Source: Endobacterium cereale
Lineage (GTDB): Bacteria; Pseudomonadota; Alphaproteobacteria; Rhizobiales; Rhizobiaceae
Reading direction: 5' to 3'
Assembly (NCBI RefSeq): GCF_009617585.1
Contig: NZ_WIXI01000046.1
Location: 62,001-126,000, forward strand
DNA length: 64,000 bases
Shown: in pieces, positions 36,351 through 45,132 of the stretch
Layout: each line of letters opens with the position of its first letter
Position numbering within the stretch: position 1 is the stretch's first letter
The notes under the pieces: generated by a model
Told to the model about the DNA's origin: nothing
Database searches by the model: none
The model's input: the letters and a program-made list of their open reading frames with translations, nothing else
Translations under genes and position numbers: made by a program

Positions 36351-37514
36351 ATGCCGATCTTGAACAGAGCCGCCGAAATGCAGGATGAAGTAACCGGCTG
36401 GCGCCGTCATATCCATGAAAATCCGGGAATTCTGTACGAGGTCGAGCATACCGCCAATTTCGTCACCGAAAAGCTGAAGGAATTCGGTGTCGACGAAGTG
36501 GTGACCGGCATCGGCCGCACCGGCGTGGTCGGCATCATTCGCGGCAAGAACCCCGGCAGCCGCACGATCGGTTTTCGCGCAGACATGGACGCTCTTCCGC
36601 TGACCGAAATCACCGGTGCCGAATGGGCGTCCAAAACCGCCGGCAAGATGCATGCCTGCGGCCATGACGGCCACACCGCCATGCTGCTGGGCGCTGCGAA
36701 ATATCTGGCCGAAACTCGCAATTTCAGCGGTACGCTGGCAGTGATCTTTCAGCCGGCCGAAGAAGGCGGTCGCGGTGCAGAAGCCATGGTGAATGACGGC
36801 ATGATGGAGCGTTTTTCCATCAATGAAGTTTATGGCATGCACAACCGTCCAGGCATTCCGCTTGGTCAGTTCGCCATCCGCAAGGGCGCCATCATGGGCG
36901 CGCCGGACAAGTTTTCCATCACCATTACCGGCCGTGGCGGCCACGCCGCCGAACCGCACAACACGGTCGATCCGATCGCCATCGGCGCGCAGATCGTCAG
37001 TAACATCCAGCTGATTGCAGCACGAAACATCAACCCGCTGCGCTCGGTCGTCGTCTCCGTCACGCGTTTTCAGGCGGGCACGACCCACAACATCATCCCC
37101 GAAACGGCGGAACTCGAAGGCACGGTGCGCACGCTCGATGAATCAGTGCGCGATTTTACCGAGGAGCGCCTGCGCCAGCTGGTGGAAACCATCGCATCCG
37201 CCCATGGCGCGACGGCAACATTCGAATACGAGCGCGCCTGCCCGGTGACGATCAACCACGATACGGAAACGCTTTATGCGGCCGAAGCCGCCACAGCCAT
37301 TGCCGGTCCGAAAAACGTCGATGCCGACACAGATCCGATGATGGCCGGCGAGGATTTTTCCTTCATGCTCAACGCCCGCCCCGGCGCATTCATCTTCATC
37401 GGCAATGGCGACAGCGCCGGCCTGCACAACCCGGCTTACGACTTCAACGACGAAGCGATCGCCCACGGCGTTTCCTTCTGGGCGAAGCTTGCGGAACAAC
37501 GGCTGACCGACTGA
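36351..37514 (+). CDS. M20 family amidohydrolase (HipO/IAA-amino acid hydrolase-like)
   Basis: A 387-residue metallo-aminoacylase of the M20D family. The metal-binding blocks are RADMDALP, ACGHDGHTAMLLGAAKYL, FQPAEEGGRGAEAMVNDG and EDFSFM, followed by the dimerisation domain block ITGRGGHAAEPHNTVDPI. Relatives hydrolyse N-acyl amino acids, hippurate or auxin conjugates; the natural substrate is not predictable. The ATG at 36351 gives the usual MPILNRAAEM start; the upstream 25 codons are not conserved. It is divergent from the carboxypeptidase gene across about 150 bases. Confidence 0.9.
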   Translation: MPILNRAAEMQDEVTGWRRHIHENPGILYEVEHTANFVTEKLKEFGVDEVVTGIGRTGVVGIIRGKNPGSRTIGFRADMDALPLTEITGAEWASKTAGKMHACGHDGHTAMLLGAAKYLAETRNFSGTLAVIFQPAEEGGRGAEAMVNDGMMERFSINEVYGMHNRPGIPLGQFAIRKGAIMGAPDKFSITITGRGGHAAEPHNTVDPIAIGAQIVSNIQLIAARNINPLRSVVVSVTRFQAGTTHNIIPETAELEGTVRTLDESVRDFTEERLRQLVETIASAHGATATFEYERACPVTINHDTETLYAAEAATAIAGPKNVDADTDPMMAGEDFSFMLNARPGAFIFIGNGDSAGLHNPAYDFNDEAIAHGVSFWAKLAEQRLTD

Positions 37515-37587
37515 CGCGACACAAGACGCCTTCGCCATAAAAGGGGCTTGGCTTGCGGCCCGGCCTTTTGTATGGATGACTTTGAGT

Positions 37588-37664
37588 GGTCCCGTAGCTC
37601 AGTAGGATAGAGCGCGAGATTCCTAATCTCGAGGCCACTGGTTCGAATCCAGTCGGGATCACCA
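37588..37664 (+). tRNA. tRNA-Arg (anticodon CCT)
   Basis: A 77-base tRNA with encoded CCA. The acceptor stem GGTCCCG pairs with CGGGATC (one G-U), the D arm contains TAGCTCAGTAGGATAGAGC, the anticodon stem CGAGA/TCTCG encloses TTCCTAA with anticodon CCT, and the T arm is CTGG TTCGAATC CCAG-like. It reads AGG arginine codons. It sits between the amidohydrolase and the FAD-oxidoreductase genes; no integrase or att repeat is next to it. Confidence 0.95.
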
Positions 37665-37685
37665 TTCCTCTTTTGAATTGCGAAC

Positions 37686-38918
37686 TTATCGCCGCCGCAC
37701 ATGCTCCATGCGGAAACCAAGGCCGATCAACCGCCCCGCCAGATGCGACAGCAGCGGAAAACGCGCGATGCCGCGAATAAAGGCCGGCGGGCCTTTGCGT
37801 TTTTTCTCGTTTCCCTGATCCGTGCGGCGTGAACTTCGCATCATCAGCTGCAATTTTTGCGTGGCGCGGGTCGGAAAACTGCGGCGCGCCTCGACGGCCG
37901 CCAGATCACTGTCGGCCAAACCACCGGATTTCAGCGGTTCGGCCAAGAGATTGCCGGCAGCCACCGCATCCTGAATGGCGAGGTTCACACCCACGCCACC
38001 GATCGGCGACATCGCATGCGCGGCATCGCCGATGCACAATAAACCTGGACGCCACCAGCGTTTCAGCCGGTCGATCCGCACCTGCAGCAGGCTGACGTCA
38101 TCCCAGTCAATAATCTCCCGCATGCGCTCAGCCGGCAGCGGCGACGCCGCAATCACCGTCTCGCGAAACGCCTCGATGCCCCGCACCTTCATTTCGGCAA
38201 ACGTGCCGCGTCGGATCACGAAACCGCATTGCCAGTAATCACCGCGATCGATCAGCACAAAACCCTGCCGCGGTCCGGCATGGCCCATCGTTTCGTTCGG
38301 ATCGCCCGGCTGTTTGGACAGTTTCATCCAGACGACTTCGCTCGGAGACCCAAAATTCTCGACCTCCAGACCGGCCTTGGCACGCACCACCGAATTGCGG
38401 CCATCGGCACCAACAACGAGGAGCGAGCGAATGGACAGCGATCCGTTCGGTACTGTTGCGGTCAAACCAGCGACACGCCCCTGCTCTTCGACAATCTCTT
38501 CCACACGCGCCTGCATGATCAGCCGGAAATTCGGGTAACGCGCTGCCTCGCGGCTCAAAAAGTCCAGAAACTCCCATTGCGGCATGAAGGCGATAAACTT
38601 GTGATGCACCGGAAGTTTCGAGAAATCGGCAATGGTAATCTGCTTCCCCGCAATCTCAGCCGACAGTTTTGGTGCCTTCGTATGCGGCAGTTGCAGGAAA
38701 TCCTCATCGAGTCCCAGTTCGCGCATCACTTCCAGCGTCGAGGGATGGATCGTATCGCCACGAAAATCGCGCAGGAAATCCTCGTGTTTTTCCAGAACCA
38801 CAACATCGACACCTGATCGCGCCAGCATCAGGCCAAGCATCATCCCGGCCGGGCCGCCGCCGACAATGGCGCAGGTGGTTTCTATCTGTTCGGAAAATTC
38901 GGAATTGATGGTGGTCAT
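37686..38918 (-). CDS. FAD-dependent monooxygenase (UbiH/PHBH family)
   Basis: A 410-residue flavoprotein of the aromatic hydroxylase group. The dinucleotide motif is VGGGPAGMMLGLMLARSG near residues 19-36, the middle DG motif is VGADGRNSVVR, and the second FAD motif is LCIGDAAHAMSPIGGVGVN near residues 290-308. Relatives hydroxylate aromatic rings, including kynurenine, p-hydroxybenzoate and polyketides; the substrate here is unknown. A basic C-terminal tail with FRMEHVRRR may touch the membrane. It is divergent from dxr, with a 138-base gap in which I see no clear operator. Confidence 0.85.
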   Translation of the reverse strand: MTTINSEFSEQIETTCAIVGGGPAGMMLGLMLARSGVDVVVLEKHEDFLRDFRGDTIHPSTLEVMRELGLDEDFLQLPHTKAPKLSAEIAGKQITIADFSKLPVHHKFIAFMPQWEFLDFLSREAARYPNFRLIMQARVEEIVEEQGRVAGLTATVPNGSLSIRSLLVVGADGRNSVVRAKAGLEVENFGSPSEVVWMKLSKQPGDPNETMGHAGPRQGFVLIDRGDYWQCGFVIRRGTFAEMKVRGIEAFRETVIAASPLPAERMREIIDWDDVSLLQVRIDRLKRWWRPGLLCIGDAAHAMSPIGGVGVNLAIQDAVAAGNLLAEPLKSGGLADSDLAAVEARRSFPTRATQKLQLMMRSSRRTDQGNEKKRKGPPAFIRGIARFPLLSHLAGRLIGLGFRMEHVRRR

Positions 38919-39056
38919 GCCGCACCTTCTACCGCCGGCATGATCCGATCAAGCCATTGCTTTGTCACGCCCGCTTGCCGCGCCGAAAACCACGGGACTT
39001 GTGACCACGCCCATTCGGCGATAGACCGGCCGACATAACAAGCAGGCGGACAATTC

Positions 39057-40226
39057 ATGGCATCGGCGCAGCATTCGCGTTCCATCACCGTTCTCGGTTC
39101 CACGGGCTCGATTGGCGTCAGCACGTTGGATGTGGTCAAACACCTCGGTCGCGAGACGTTTGAAGTGGCGGCGCTGACAGGTAGCAGCAACATTGCCCTG
39201 CTGGCCGAACAAGCCCGCAACTTTAATGCAAAGCTAGCGGTGACGGCCGATGCAAACCGTTACAATGACCTCAAGGACGCACTTGCCGGAACCGGTATTG
39301 AGGTTGCGGCAGGCCGCAGCGGTCTCATTGAAGCGGCCGAGATGGATGCCGGCCTTGTGATGGCGGCAATCGTCGGTACGGCGGGCCTTGCCCCGACGCT
39401 GGCGGCGGCGAAACGAGGCGCCGATATCGCGCTTGCCAACAAGGAATGCCTGGTGTCCGCCGGCGATCTTTTTGTCGAGGCGGTGAAACAGGGCGGCGGA
39501 AAACTGCTGCCGGTGGATAGCGAGCACAATGCCATCTTTCAGGTTCTGGAAGAAAACCAGCGGCATGCGCTGGAGCGGGTGATCATCACCGCCTCCGGCG
39601 GGCCCTTTAGAACTTACACGCTCGAACAGATGGCCGGCGTGACCGCTGATGTCGCGCGCGCCCACCCGAACTGGTCGATGGGTTTAAAAATTTCAATCGA
39701 CAGCGCCTCAATGTTCAACAAGGCGCTGGAGATGATCGAGGCAAAACACCTGTTTGGCCTTGCCCCCGAACAGGTGGAGGTGATCGTACATCCGCAATCG
39801 ATCATCCATTCGATGGTGGGCTACACCGACGGCTCGGTTCTGGCGCAGCTCGGTTGCCCCGACATGCGCACCGCCATCGGTTACGCCCTGCAATATCCGC
39901 AGCGCGCCAGTCTACCCATCGAACGGCTGGATTTCGCAAAACTGTCGCGGCTGGATTTCGAGGCTCCGGACGAGACCCGTTTTCCGGCCTTGCGACTGGC
40001 ACGGCTGGCCATGACGCGGGGAGGTGTTCAGGGTGCGGTGCTGAACGGTGCCAAGGAAGTGGCGCTCGAAGCGTTTATCGCCGGACGCGCCGGATTCCTG
40101 ACCATGGCCGACCTCACAGAAAAGGTCATGATCGAGCTTTCGACATTGCCGGCGGCATCCAGCATGGACGACGTTTTTGCCGCCGATACCGAGGCCCGCC
40201 GCCTTGCCGCCCAGCACATCGGCTAA
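39057..40226 (+). CDS. dxr: 1-deoxy-D-xylulose 5-phosphate reductoisomerase
   Basis: A 389-residue NADPH-dependent enzyme of the non-mevalonate isoprenoid pathway that makes 2-C-methyl-D-erythritol 4-phosphate. The NADPH motif GSTGSIGVSTLDV is near residues 13-25. ALANKECLVSAG, PVDSEHNAIFQ with the metal-binding acids, and KISIDSASMFNKALEMIEA are diagnostic. In many bacteria dxr lies with cdsA and bamA; here it stands beside hemA, as in other Rhizobiaceae. It ends at a strong shared terminator. Confidence 0.96.
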   Translation: MASAQHSRSITVLGSTGSIGVSTLDVVKHLGRETFEVAALTGSSNIALLAEQARNFNAKLAVTADANRYNDLKDALAGTGIEVAAGRSGLIEAAEMDAGLVMAAIVGTAGLAPTLAAAKRGADIALANKECLVSAGDLFVEAVKQGGGKLLPVDSEHNAIFQVLEENQRHALERVIITASGGPFRTYTLEQMAGVTADVARAHPNWSMGLKISIDSASMFNKALEMIEAKHLFGLAPEQVEVIVHPQSIIHSMVGYTDGSVLAQLGCPDMRTAIGYALQYPQRASLPIERLDFAKLSRLDFEAPDETRFPALRLARLAMTRGGVQGAVLNGAKEVALEAFIAGRAGFLTMADLTEKVMIELSTLPAASSMDDVFAADTEARRLAAQHIG

Positions 40227-40252
40227 CCAAGCTCCGTGTATCCACACAACAA

Positions 40253-40289
40253 AAAGGCCTGATCAGCAATGACCAGGCCTTTCGTTTTT
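40253..40289. terminator. Bidirectional terminator between dxr and hemA
   Basis: A perfect 9-bp stem (40253-40261 with 40274-40282) with a 12-nt loop is followed by a T-rich tract on the + strand (CGTTTTTA) and preceded by an A run that is the T run of the minus strand. It terminates both convergent genes. Confidence 0.88.
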
Positions 40290-40307
40290 ATCGATGCCTT
40301 GATGGCC

Positions 40308-41522
40308 TTATGCGACGTGGCGAGCCAATGCGCAGCGCGACCACAGCTGATGCAGTGAATCGACCAGATGTTCGAGATCGGCATCGGTATGCAACGGCGT
40401 CGGCGTGATGCGCAGGCGCTCGGTCTTGCGCGGCACGGTCGGATAGTTGATCGGCTGTACGTAGATGCCGCAATTATCCATCAGCAGATCGGAGATCCAC
40501 TTGCACTTGGCGGCATCGCCAACCATGACCGGCACGATATGGCTGGGGTTGGGCATATGCGGAATGCCCTTGGCATCCAGCATGGACCGCAGCTTTCGCA
40601 CACGTTCCTGATGGCGGGCGCGTTCGAACTGGCTGTTCTTCAGATGACGGATCGAGGCGATCGCACCGGCGGCCAGCGCCGGCGGCAAAGCCGTCGTGAA
40701 GATGAAGCCGGAGGCGAAGGATCGGACAAAATCGCAAAGCGCGGTCGATGCGGTGATGTAACCACCCATCACGCCAAATGCCTTGCCGAGCGTGCCTTCG
40801 ATCACCGTCACGCGGTCCATCAGGCCTTCGCGCTCGGCAATGCCACCGCCGCGCGGACCGTACATGCCGACCGCGTGGACTTCATCGAGATAGGTCATCG
40901 CGCCGTATTTGTCGGCGAGATCACAGATTTCCCTGATCGGCGCGATATCGCCGTCCATGGAATAGACGCTCTCGAACGCGATCATCTTCGGCGCATTCGG
41001 GTCGGCAGCAGCGAGCTTGGCTTCCAGATCGGCAAGATCGTTGTGTTTCCAGATCACCCGCTCGCACTTGGCGTAACGAATGCCTTCGATCATCGATGCA
41101 TGGTTCAGCGCATCGGAGAAGATGATCATGCCGGGGATCTTCTGGCCGAGCGTGCCGAGTGCTGCCCAGTTCGACATATAGCCGGAATTGAAGATCAGGC
41201 CGGCTTCCTTGCCGTGCAGGTCTGCGAGCTCGCGCTCCAGAAGAACGTGGTAGTGGGTGGTGCCAGAAATATTCCGGGTGCCTCCCGCACCCGCGCCACA
41301 GTGATCTATGGCTTCGTGCATGGCGGCAAGAACGGCGGGGTGTTGGCCCATACCGAGATAATCGTTGGAACACCAGACGGTGACATCCTTCGTACCATCA
41401 GGCGTGTGGTGCGTCGCGCGAGGAAAACTTCCGCGCTGGCGCTCAAGGTCTGCAAACACGCGGTAGCGGCCTTCCTGATGAAGTCCGTCCAGCTCGTTCT
41501 TGAAAAATGCCTCGAAATCCAT
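40308..41522 (-). CDS. hemA: 5-aminolevulinate synthase
   Basis: A 404-residue PLP enzyme that condenses glycine and succinyl-CoA to 5-aminolevulinate, the C4 route to heme, B12 and other tetrapyrroles found in alphaproteobacteria. The [14 protein letters not shown] block, the glycine-rich [24 protein letters not shown] and the PLP lysine in [14 protein letters not shown] are all clear. The ATG at 41522 has GGAG six bases upstream and gives the usual MDFEAFF start. The 20 codons open upstream are not conserved. Confidence 0.97.
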   Translation of the reverse strand: MDFEAFFKNELDGLHQEGRYRVFADLERQRGSFPRATHHTPDGTKDVTVWCSNDYLGMGQHPAVLAAMHEAIDHCGAGAGGTRNISGTTHYHVLLERELADLHGKEAGLIFNSGYMSNWAALGTLGQKIPGMIIFSDALNHASMIEGIRYAKCERVIWKHNDLADLEAKLAAADPNAPKMIAFESVYSMDGDIAPIREICDLADKYGAMTYLDEVHAVGMYGPRGGGIAEREGLMDRVTVIEGTLGKAFGVMGGYITASTALCDFVRSFASGFIFTTALPPALAAGAIASIRHLKNSQFERARHQERVRKLRSMLDAKGIPHMPNPSHIVPVMVGDAAKCKWISDLLMDNCGIYVQPINYPTVPRKTERLRITPTPLHTDADLEHLVDSLHQLWSRCALARHVA

Positions 41523-41845
41523 GTCAAACTCCAGAACCTGCACTTTTGTGAGTTCTGCCTTTTCTTCCGTCAACCCCAGCAATGTCTAATAGAGGACACT
41601 GCGGCAAATGGCCCACTTTTTTGAACTGTTCTAGTCAAACGATAGAGAGGCCATACGCCCCTGTATTGATCGATGTCAAATTTTGACGAATTGCATTTCG
41701 TGAGGGGCTTCCAGAACGGATCGACCACATCGGTCTGGACATATATCCGTCGAATCCTATTCTTATTCGCGACGATGCTGCTCGCGGGATGCGGTGAGAG
41801 GCGAGATCACTCCCTGCAGCCGTCTTCAATGAAGTGGAGAGAGTT
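41523..41845. other. 323-base gap upstream of hemA
   Basis: This is the divergent control region of hemA and the glycine-zipper lipoprotein. It contains a TTTGA-N10-TCAAA inverted repeat (41619-41638), whose spacing is too wide for an FNR/FixK box, and a 58-codon frame at 41673-41849 with a lipobox. No clear -35/-10 pair was found for either gene. Confidence 0.5.
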
Positions 41846-41849
41846 ATGA
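41673..41849 (+). CDS. Possible small lipoprotein overlapping the next gene
   Basis: A 58-codon frame with YIRRILFLFATMLLAGC at about residues 24-40: basic residues, a hydrophobic core and a perfect lipobox LLAGC, then a short polar tail of 18 residues. The ATG has no good ribosome site; a later GTG or TTG could serve. Its TGA overlaps the ATG of the glycine-zipper lipoprotein (ATGA), which would couple translation. I recognise no family. The lipobox and overlap favour a gene; the poor start argues against. Confidence 0.35.
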   Translation: MSNFDELHFVRGFQNGSTTSVWTYIRRILFLFATMLLAGCGERRDHSLQPSSMKWREL

Positions 41850-42112
41850 AAAAACTGATGGTCCTCGCTCTGGCCGGCCTGTCGCTGGCAGGTTGCACCC
41901 AGACTGAAAAGGGCGCCGGCATTGGCGCTGCCTCCGGCGCCGTGATTGGCGGTCTGGCAACCGGCAACGTTCGTGGTGCTGCAGTCGGCGGCGCGATCGG
42001 CGGCGTCGCCGGTGCCGTGATCGGCAATGTCTCGGAACAGCCCGGCCAGTGCTATTACCGAGACCGCTACGGCCGCCGTTACATCGACAGTTGCCCGCGC
42101 GGCGGTTATTGA
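41846..42112 (+). CDS. Glycine-zipper lipoprotein
   Basis: An 88-residue outer-membrane-type lipoprotein. The signal peptide MKKLMVLALAGLSLAGC ends in a lipobox with Cys at residue 17. A glycine-zipper segment (about residues 24-65, repeated GxxxGA/GGxIGG) could form two membrane helices, and a C-terminal QCYYRDRYGRRYIDSCP block carries two cysteines that may pair. GGAGAG precedes the ATG at 41846; a GTG four codons upstream was rejected. It ends in a strong terminator. The exact function is unknown; this class often affects envelope stability. Confidence 0.85.
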   Translation: MKKLMVLALAGLSLAGCTQTEKGAGIGAASGAVIGGLATGNVRGAAVGGAIGGVAGAVIGNVSEQPGQCYYRDRYGRRYIDSCPRGGY

Positions 42113-42138
42113 GCCGATAGGACAGCCATTAGAATCAG

Positions 42139-42167
42139 AGCCCGGGGAGCAATCCCCGGGCTTTTTT
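42139..42167 (+). terminator. Intrinsic terminator of the glycine-zipper gene
   Basis: A perfect 9-bp GC-rich stem (42139-42147 with 42154-42162) with a 6-nt loop is followed directly by six T residues. It is a textbook rho-independent terminator 26 bases after the stop. Confidence 0.92.
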
Positions 42168-42327
42168 CTCGTCTGCGGTCCACCGCCCGATATTGAGGCT
42201 GTTCGCCGCAGATTGGTGAAAATCAATCTCAAATCACACTATCTGGCTTAGCGAGCGGTGGCCGTCAGGCGCTGCGCATATCCGCCCGGAATGGCAGCAC
42301 AAACGCCACTCCAAGGAAAGATATCGC

Positions 42328-42942
42328 ATGAACGCCAGCCCATCACACGAGCAGATTAGTGCGGCAGAACCCGTCGCCCACCCCCACGCAACACATGGCA
42401 ACCCAGCCGTGGTCGGCCTCGCAGGCTTCGGCATGACCACCATCCTTCTCCAGTTTCACAACGTCGGATGGGCTTCGCTCGGCCCCGTCATCTGGACCGG
42501 ACTGATTTTCGGTGGCCTCGCCCAACTCATCGCCGGCCTGCATGAGGGAAAAATCGGCAATAATTTCGGCTATACGGCATTCACCTCCTATGGCTGCTTC
42601 TGGATCGCGCTTTGCCTGATCCAGATCGGCAATGCGACCGGTCTGTTCCCGGTCAGCCATGCCGATATCGGCTGGTTCCTGGTTATCTGGACGATTTACA
42701 CCGCTGTCATGACACCTGGAGCAATGCGGGCCAATGCGGGGTTGGGCCTCGTCTTCATCACTTTGTTGACCGGTTTCATCCTGCTCGTCATCGGCCATTT
42801 CGGACCGGCAGTCTTCAATGTTATCGCCGGATATGAATTGATGCTCTGCGGCGTGCTGGCTCTCTATGTGATGGCCCACACGATCTATAAGGATGCCTTT
42901 GGGCGCGACGTCCTGCCCGTTGGCAAGCCTATGATCGGCTGA
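42328..42942 (+). CDS. Acetate uptake transporter (GPR1/FUN34/YaaH, SatP-like)
   Basis: A 204-residue inner-membrane protein with six predicted helices. The family signature NPAVVGLAGFG is at residues 25-35, after a His-rich N-terminal tail, and IGNNFGYTAFTSYGCFWIAL holds the second conserved stretch. E. coli SatP carries acetate and succinate with protons; the same is inferred here. It is probably monocistronic: terminators or inverted repeats flank it on both sides. Confidence 0.87.
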   Translation: MNASPSHEQISAAEPVAHPHATHGNPAVVGLAGFGMTTILLQFHNVGWASLGPVIWTGLIFGGLAQLIAGLHEGKIGNNFGYTAFTSYGCFWIALCLIQIGNATGLFPVSHADIGWFLVIWTIYTAVMTPGAMRANAGLGLVFITLLTGFILLVIGHFGPAVFNVIAGYELMLCGVLALYVMAHTIYKDAFGRDVLPVGKPMIG

Positions 42943-42949
42943 GAACACA

Positions 42950-42977
42950 GACCGCGTCCTCGATGGGTGACGCGGTC
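42950..42977 (+). terminator. Inverted repeat after the acetate transporter
   Basis: A perfect 9-bp stem (42950-42958 with 42969-42977) with a 10-nt loop begins seven bases after the stop codon. No T run follows, so termination is likely but not certain. Confidence 0.55.
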
Positions 42978-43142
42978 CACCTGCCCCAAAATGCGAGGCG
43001 ATTGAGCAACACCTAACGCCCAACGCCCCTGAATTTTTTACGGAAAGATTCGACCTGGCTCATTAAAAGACATATGTTGCCCCTGTTTTTGCGAATAAAT
43101 TAGCATCTGAGACAAACGGCAAAGACCGGTGAGGGCGTAAAC

Positions 43143-45083
43143 ATAAAAGCACTGCAGAAACGCCTCCATTCGGCACCGGTCACCCGCTTTGCTTACCGAG
43201 GCGCAACCGTACTGGCGCTCGCATTGGCGACGACAAGCTTGCCTGTGCTTGTTCCGGAGGCGCATGCCCTCAAGATTTTCGGACTGACATTGTTCGAGGG
43301 CGACAAGGACGAGGTCGAGGTGATCGACCCTGTGAAATACGATGTCACCTTCCAGGCCGCGAATGCTGACAGCGACCTCGAAGAACGGCTGGAAAATGCC
43401 GCATCTCTCGTCACCGACAAGGACAATCCGGTCTCCGGTGATCTCGGTATCGTCATCAAGGCCCGCGAGGATCGCGACCGGCTTGTGGCGGTACTCTACG
43501 AGGAAGCTCGATACGGCGGTATCGTCAACATCACCATTGACGGACAGGATATCGACCGGTTGCCGCCCAATCCCACATTCGATCGCAGCAAGCCGGTGCC
43601 TGTTACGGTTTCGGTCGAACCGGGCCCTGCGTTCACGCTCGGCAAGATCACCATGCTGGGCGACACCGCCGGGCTTGATCCGGCAGAATACGATCTCGTT
43701 CCCGATGGCAAGGCCGGATCACGCCTGATCATCAAGGCAGGTGAAACGATCGTTCGCGACCTGAAAAACCAAGGCAAACCGCTGGCCGAACTGACAACGC
43801 GCGAGGTCGTGGCGGATCATTCCACCAACAAGGTGGACGTGACGCTTGACGCGCGTGGCGGCCCGGTCGCGCCATTCGGCAGCGTGACGGTGAAAGGGGC
43901 GCGTGCGGTCAATCCGGATTTCATCCGCCGTTATTCGCGCCTCGATCAGGGCAAGCAATATTCGCCGGATCAGATGAAGAAGGCAGCCGATCGCCTTCGC
44001 GAACTCAGCGTGTTCTCCAGCCTGACCATTCAGGAAGACAAGGCGCTGGCGCCGGATGGTTCCATACCCCTCTCTATCGAAGTGTCGGAAGGCAAATTCC
44101 GCTATTTCGGTTTTGGTGCCGAATATTCATCGCTCGATGGCGGTGGCCTGTCCGGTTACTGGGGTCATCGCAACCTGTTCGGTCAGGCTGAATCGCTGCG
44201 TGTCGAAGGAGAGGTTTCCGGTCTCGGCTCGACTGAGGGCACCGATGTCGGCGATCTCAACTATCGCGCCGGCGTCTATTTCAAGAAGCCGGGCATGTTC
44301 CTGCCGCAGGTCACGTTCGATGCGAGCGTGGAAGCAAAGACGGAAAACTACGACACCTACGACGCCGAATCGGTCACGGCACTCGGCCAGTTCACCTATG
44401 AACTGACGGATCAGGACAAATTCACCGGCGGCGGCGAAGTCGCCTACACACAGACACACGATGTCTACGGCGACAACGATTACCTGACTTTCAGCCTGCC
44501 GGTCTCCTATGAACGCGACGCGCGCGACAACAAGCTCGACCCGACCGAAGGTTATTACGGCACTCTTTCGGCCAAGCCGAGCTACGAGGCATTGAACGGG
44601 ACCGTGTTTTCGTCATTCGAAGGTTCGATCTCAGGCTATCTCGGGCTCGGTCAAGAGGATCGCGTCGTCCTTGCCGCCAAACTCGGCGCAGGAACTCTGG
44701 TCGGTGGAGATGGTTTGGCAAGTATACCGGCCACAAGACGCTTTTATGCAGGTGGTGGCGGATCGGTGCGAGGTTATTCCTATCGCGAAATCTCGCCTTA
44801 CAACAGCGATGACGAAGCGCTTGGCGGGCGCTCATACATGTTAACGTCTTTGGAAGCGCGTATAAAAATTACCGACTCGATCGGAATTGTGCCGTTTTTG
44901 GATGTCGGTACGGTAGCGACCGAAATCGTGCCCGATTTCTCGGATATCCGCATGGGTGCCGGGATAGGACTTCGTTATGCGACACCTTTCGGGCCGTTAC
45001 GTATCGATTTCGCGCTGCCGCTTGATCGATATGAAGGTGGCAGTTCATACGGCATCTATGCAGGCATAGGGCAGTCGTTCTAA
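43143..45083 (+). CDS. tamA: Outer-membrane assembly factor TamA (Omp85 family)
   Basis: An Omp85-family outer-membrane barrel with POTRA domains that works with TamB in exporting or assembling outer-membrane and surface proteins. POTRA-like repeats cover about residues 45-290 and the 16-strand barrel follows, with the VRGYSY lid-lock motif in RRFYAGGGGSVRGYSY and a C-terminal Phe. The frame is open from 43104 but has no ATG or GTG before the first TTG at 43224. That TTG would cut off the basic n-region and most of the signal peptide. An ATA at 43143 lies seven bases after GAGGG and opens a perfect signal peptide ending AHA-L, so I place the start there tentatively (646 residues; 619 from the TTG). 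Confidence 0.9.
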   Translation: MKALQKRLHSAPVTRFAYRGATVLALALATTSLPVLVPEAHALKIFGLTLFEGDKDEVEVIDPVKYDVTFQAANADSDLEERLENAASLVTDKDNPVSGDLGIVIKAREDRDRLVAVLYEEARYGGIVNITIDGQDIDRLPPNPTFDRSKPVPVTVSVEPGPAFTLGKITMLGDTAGLDPAEYDLVPDGKAGSRLIIKAGETIVRDLKNQGKPLAELTTREVVADHSTNKVDVTLDARGGPVAPFGSVTVKGARAVNPDFIRRYSRLDQGKQYSPDQMKKAADRLRELSVFSSLTIQEDKALAPDGSIPLSIEVSEGKFRYFGFGAEYSSLDGGGLSGYWGHRNLFGQAESLRVEGEVSGLGSTEGTDVGDLNYRAGVYFKKPGMFLPQVTFDASVEAKTENYDTYDAESVTALGQFTYELTDQDKFTGGGEVAYTQTHDVYGDNDYLTFSLPVSYERDARDNKLDPTEGYYGTLSAKPSYEALNGTVFSSFEGSISGYLGLGQEDRVVLAAKLGAGTLVGGDGLASIPATRRFYAGGGGSVRGYSYREISPYNSDDEALGGRSYMLTSLEARIKITDSIGIVPFLDVGTVATEIVPDFSDIRMGAGIGLRYATPFGPLRIDFALPLDRYEGGSSYGIYAGIGQSF

Positions 45084-45132
45084 GAGAATGCAGCGAGCCC
45101 GAAGGGCAAGTGGAAAGGTCTGATCGCGTTCG

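Noticed and set aside
37588-37664. tRNA-Arg as an integration site
   Set aside because: No duplicated tRNA 3' end or integrase on either side; both flanks are core genes.
41619-41638. TTTGA-N10-TCAAA upstream of hemA as an FNR/FixK box
   Set aside because: FNR-type boxes have TTGA and TCAA separated by six bases; here the gap is ten, and the centre is not symmetrical.
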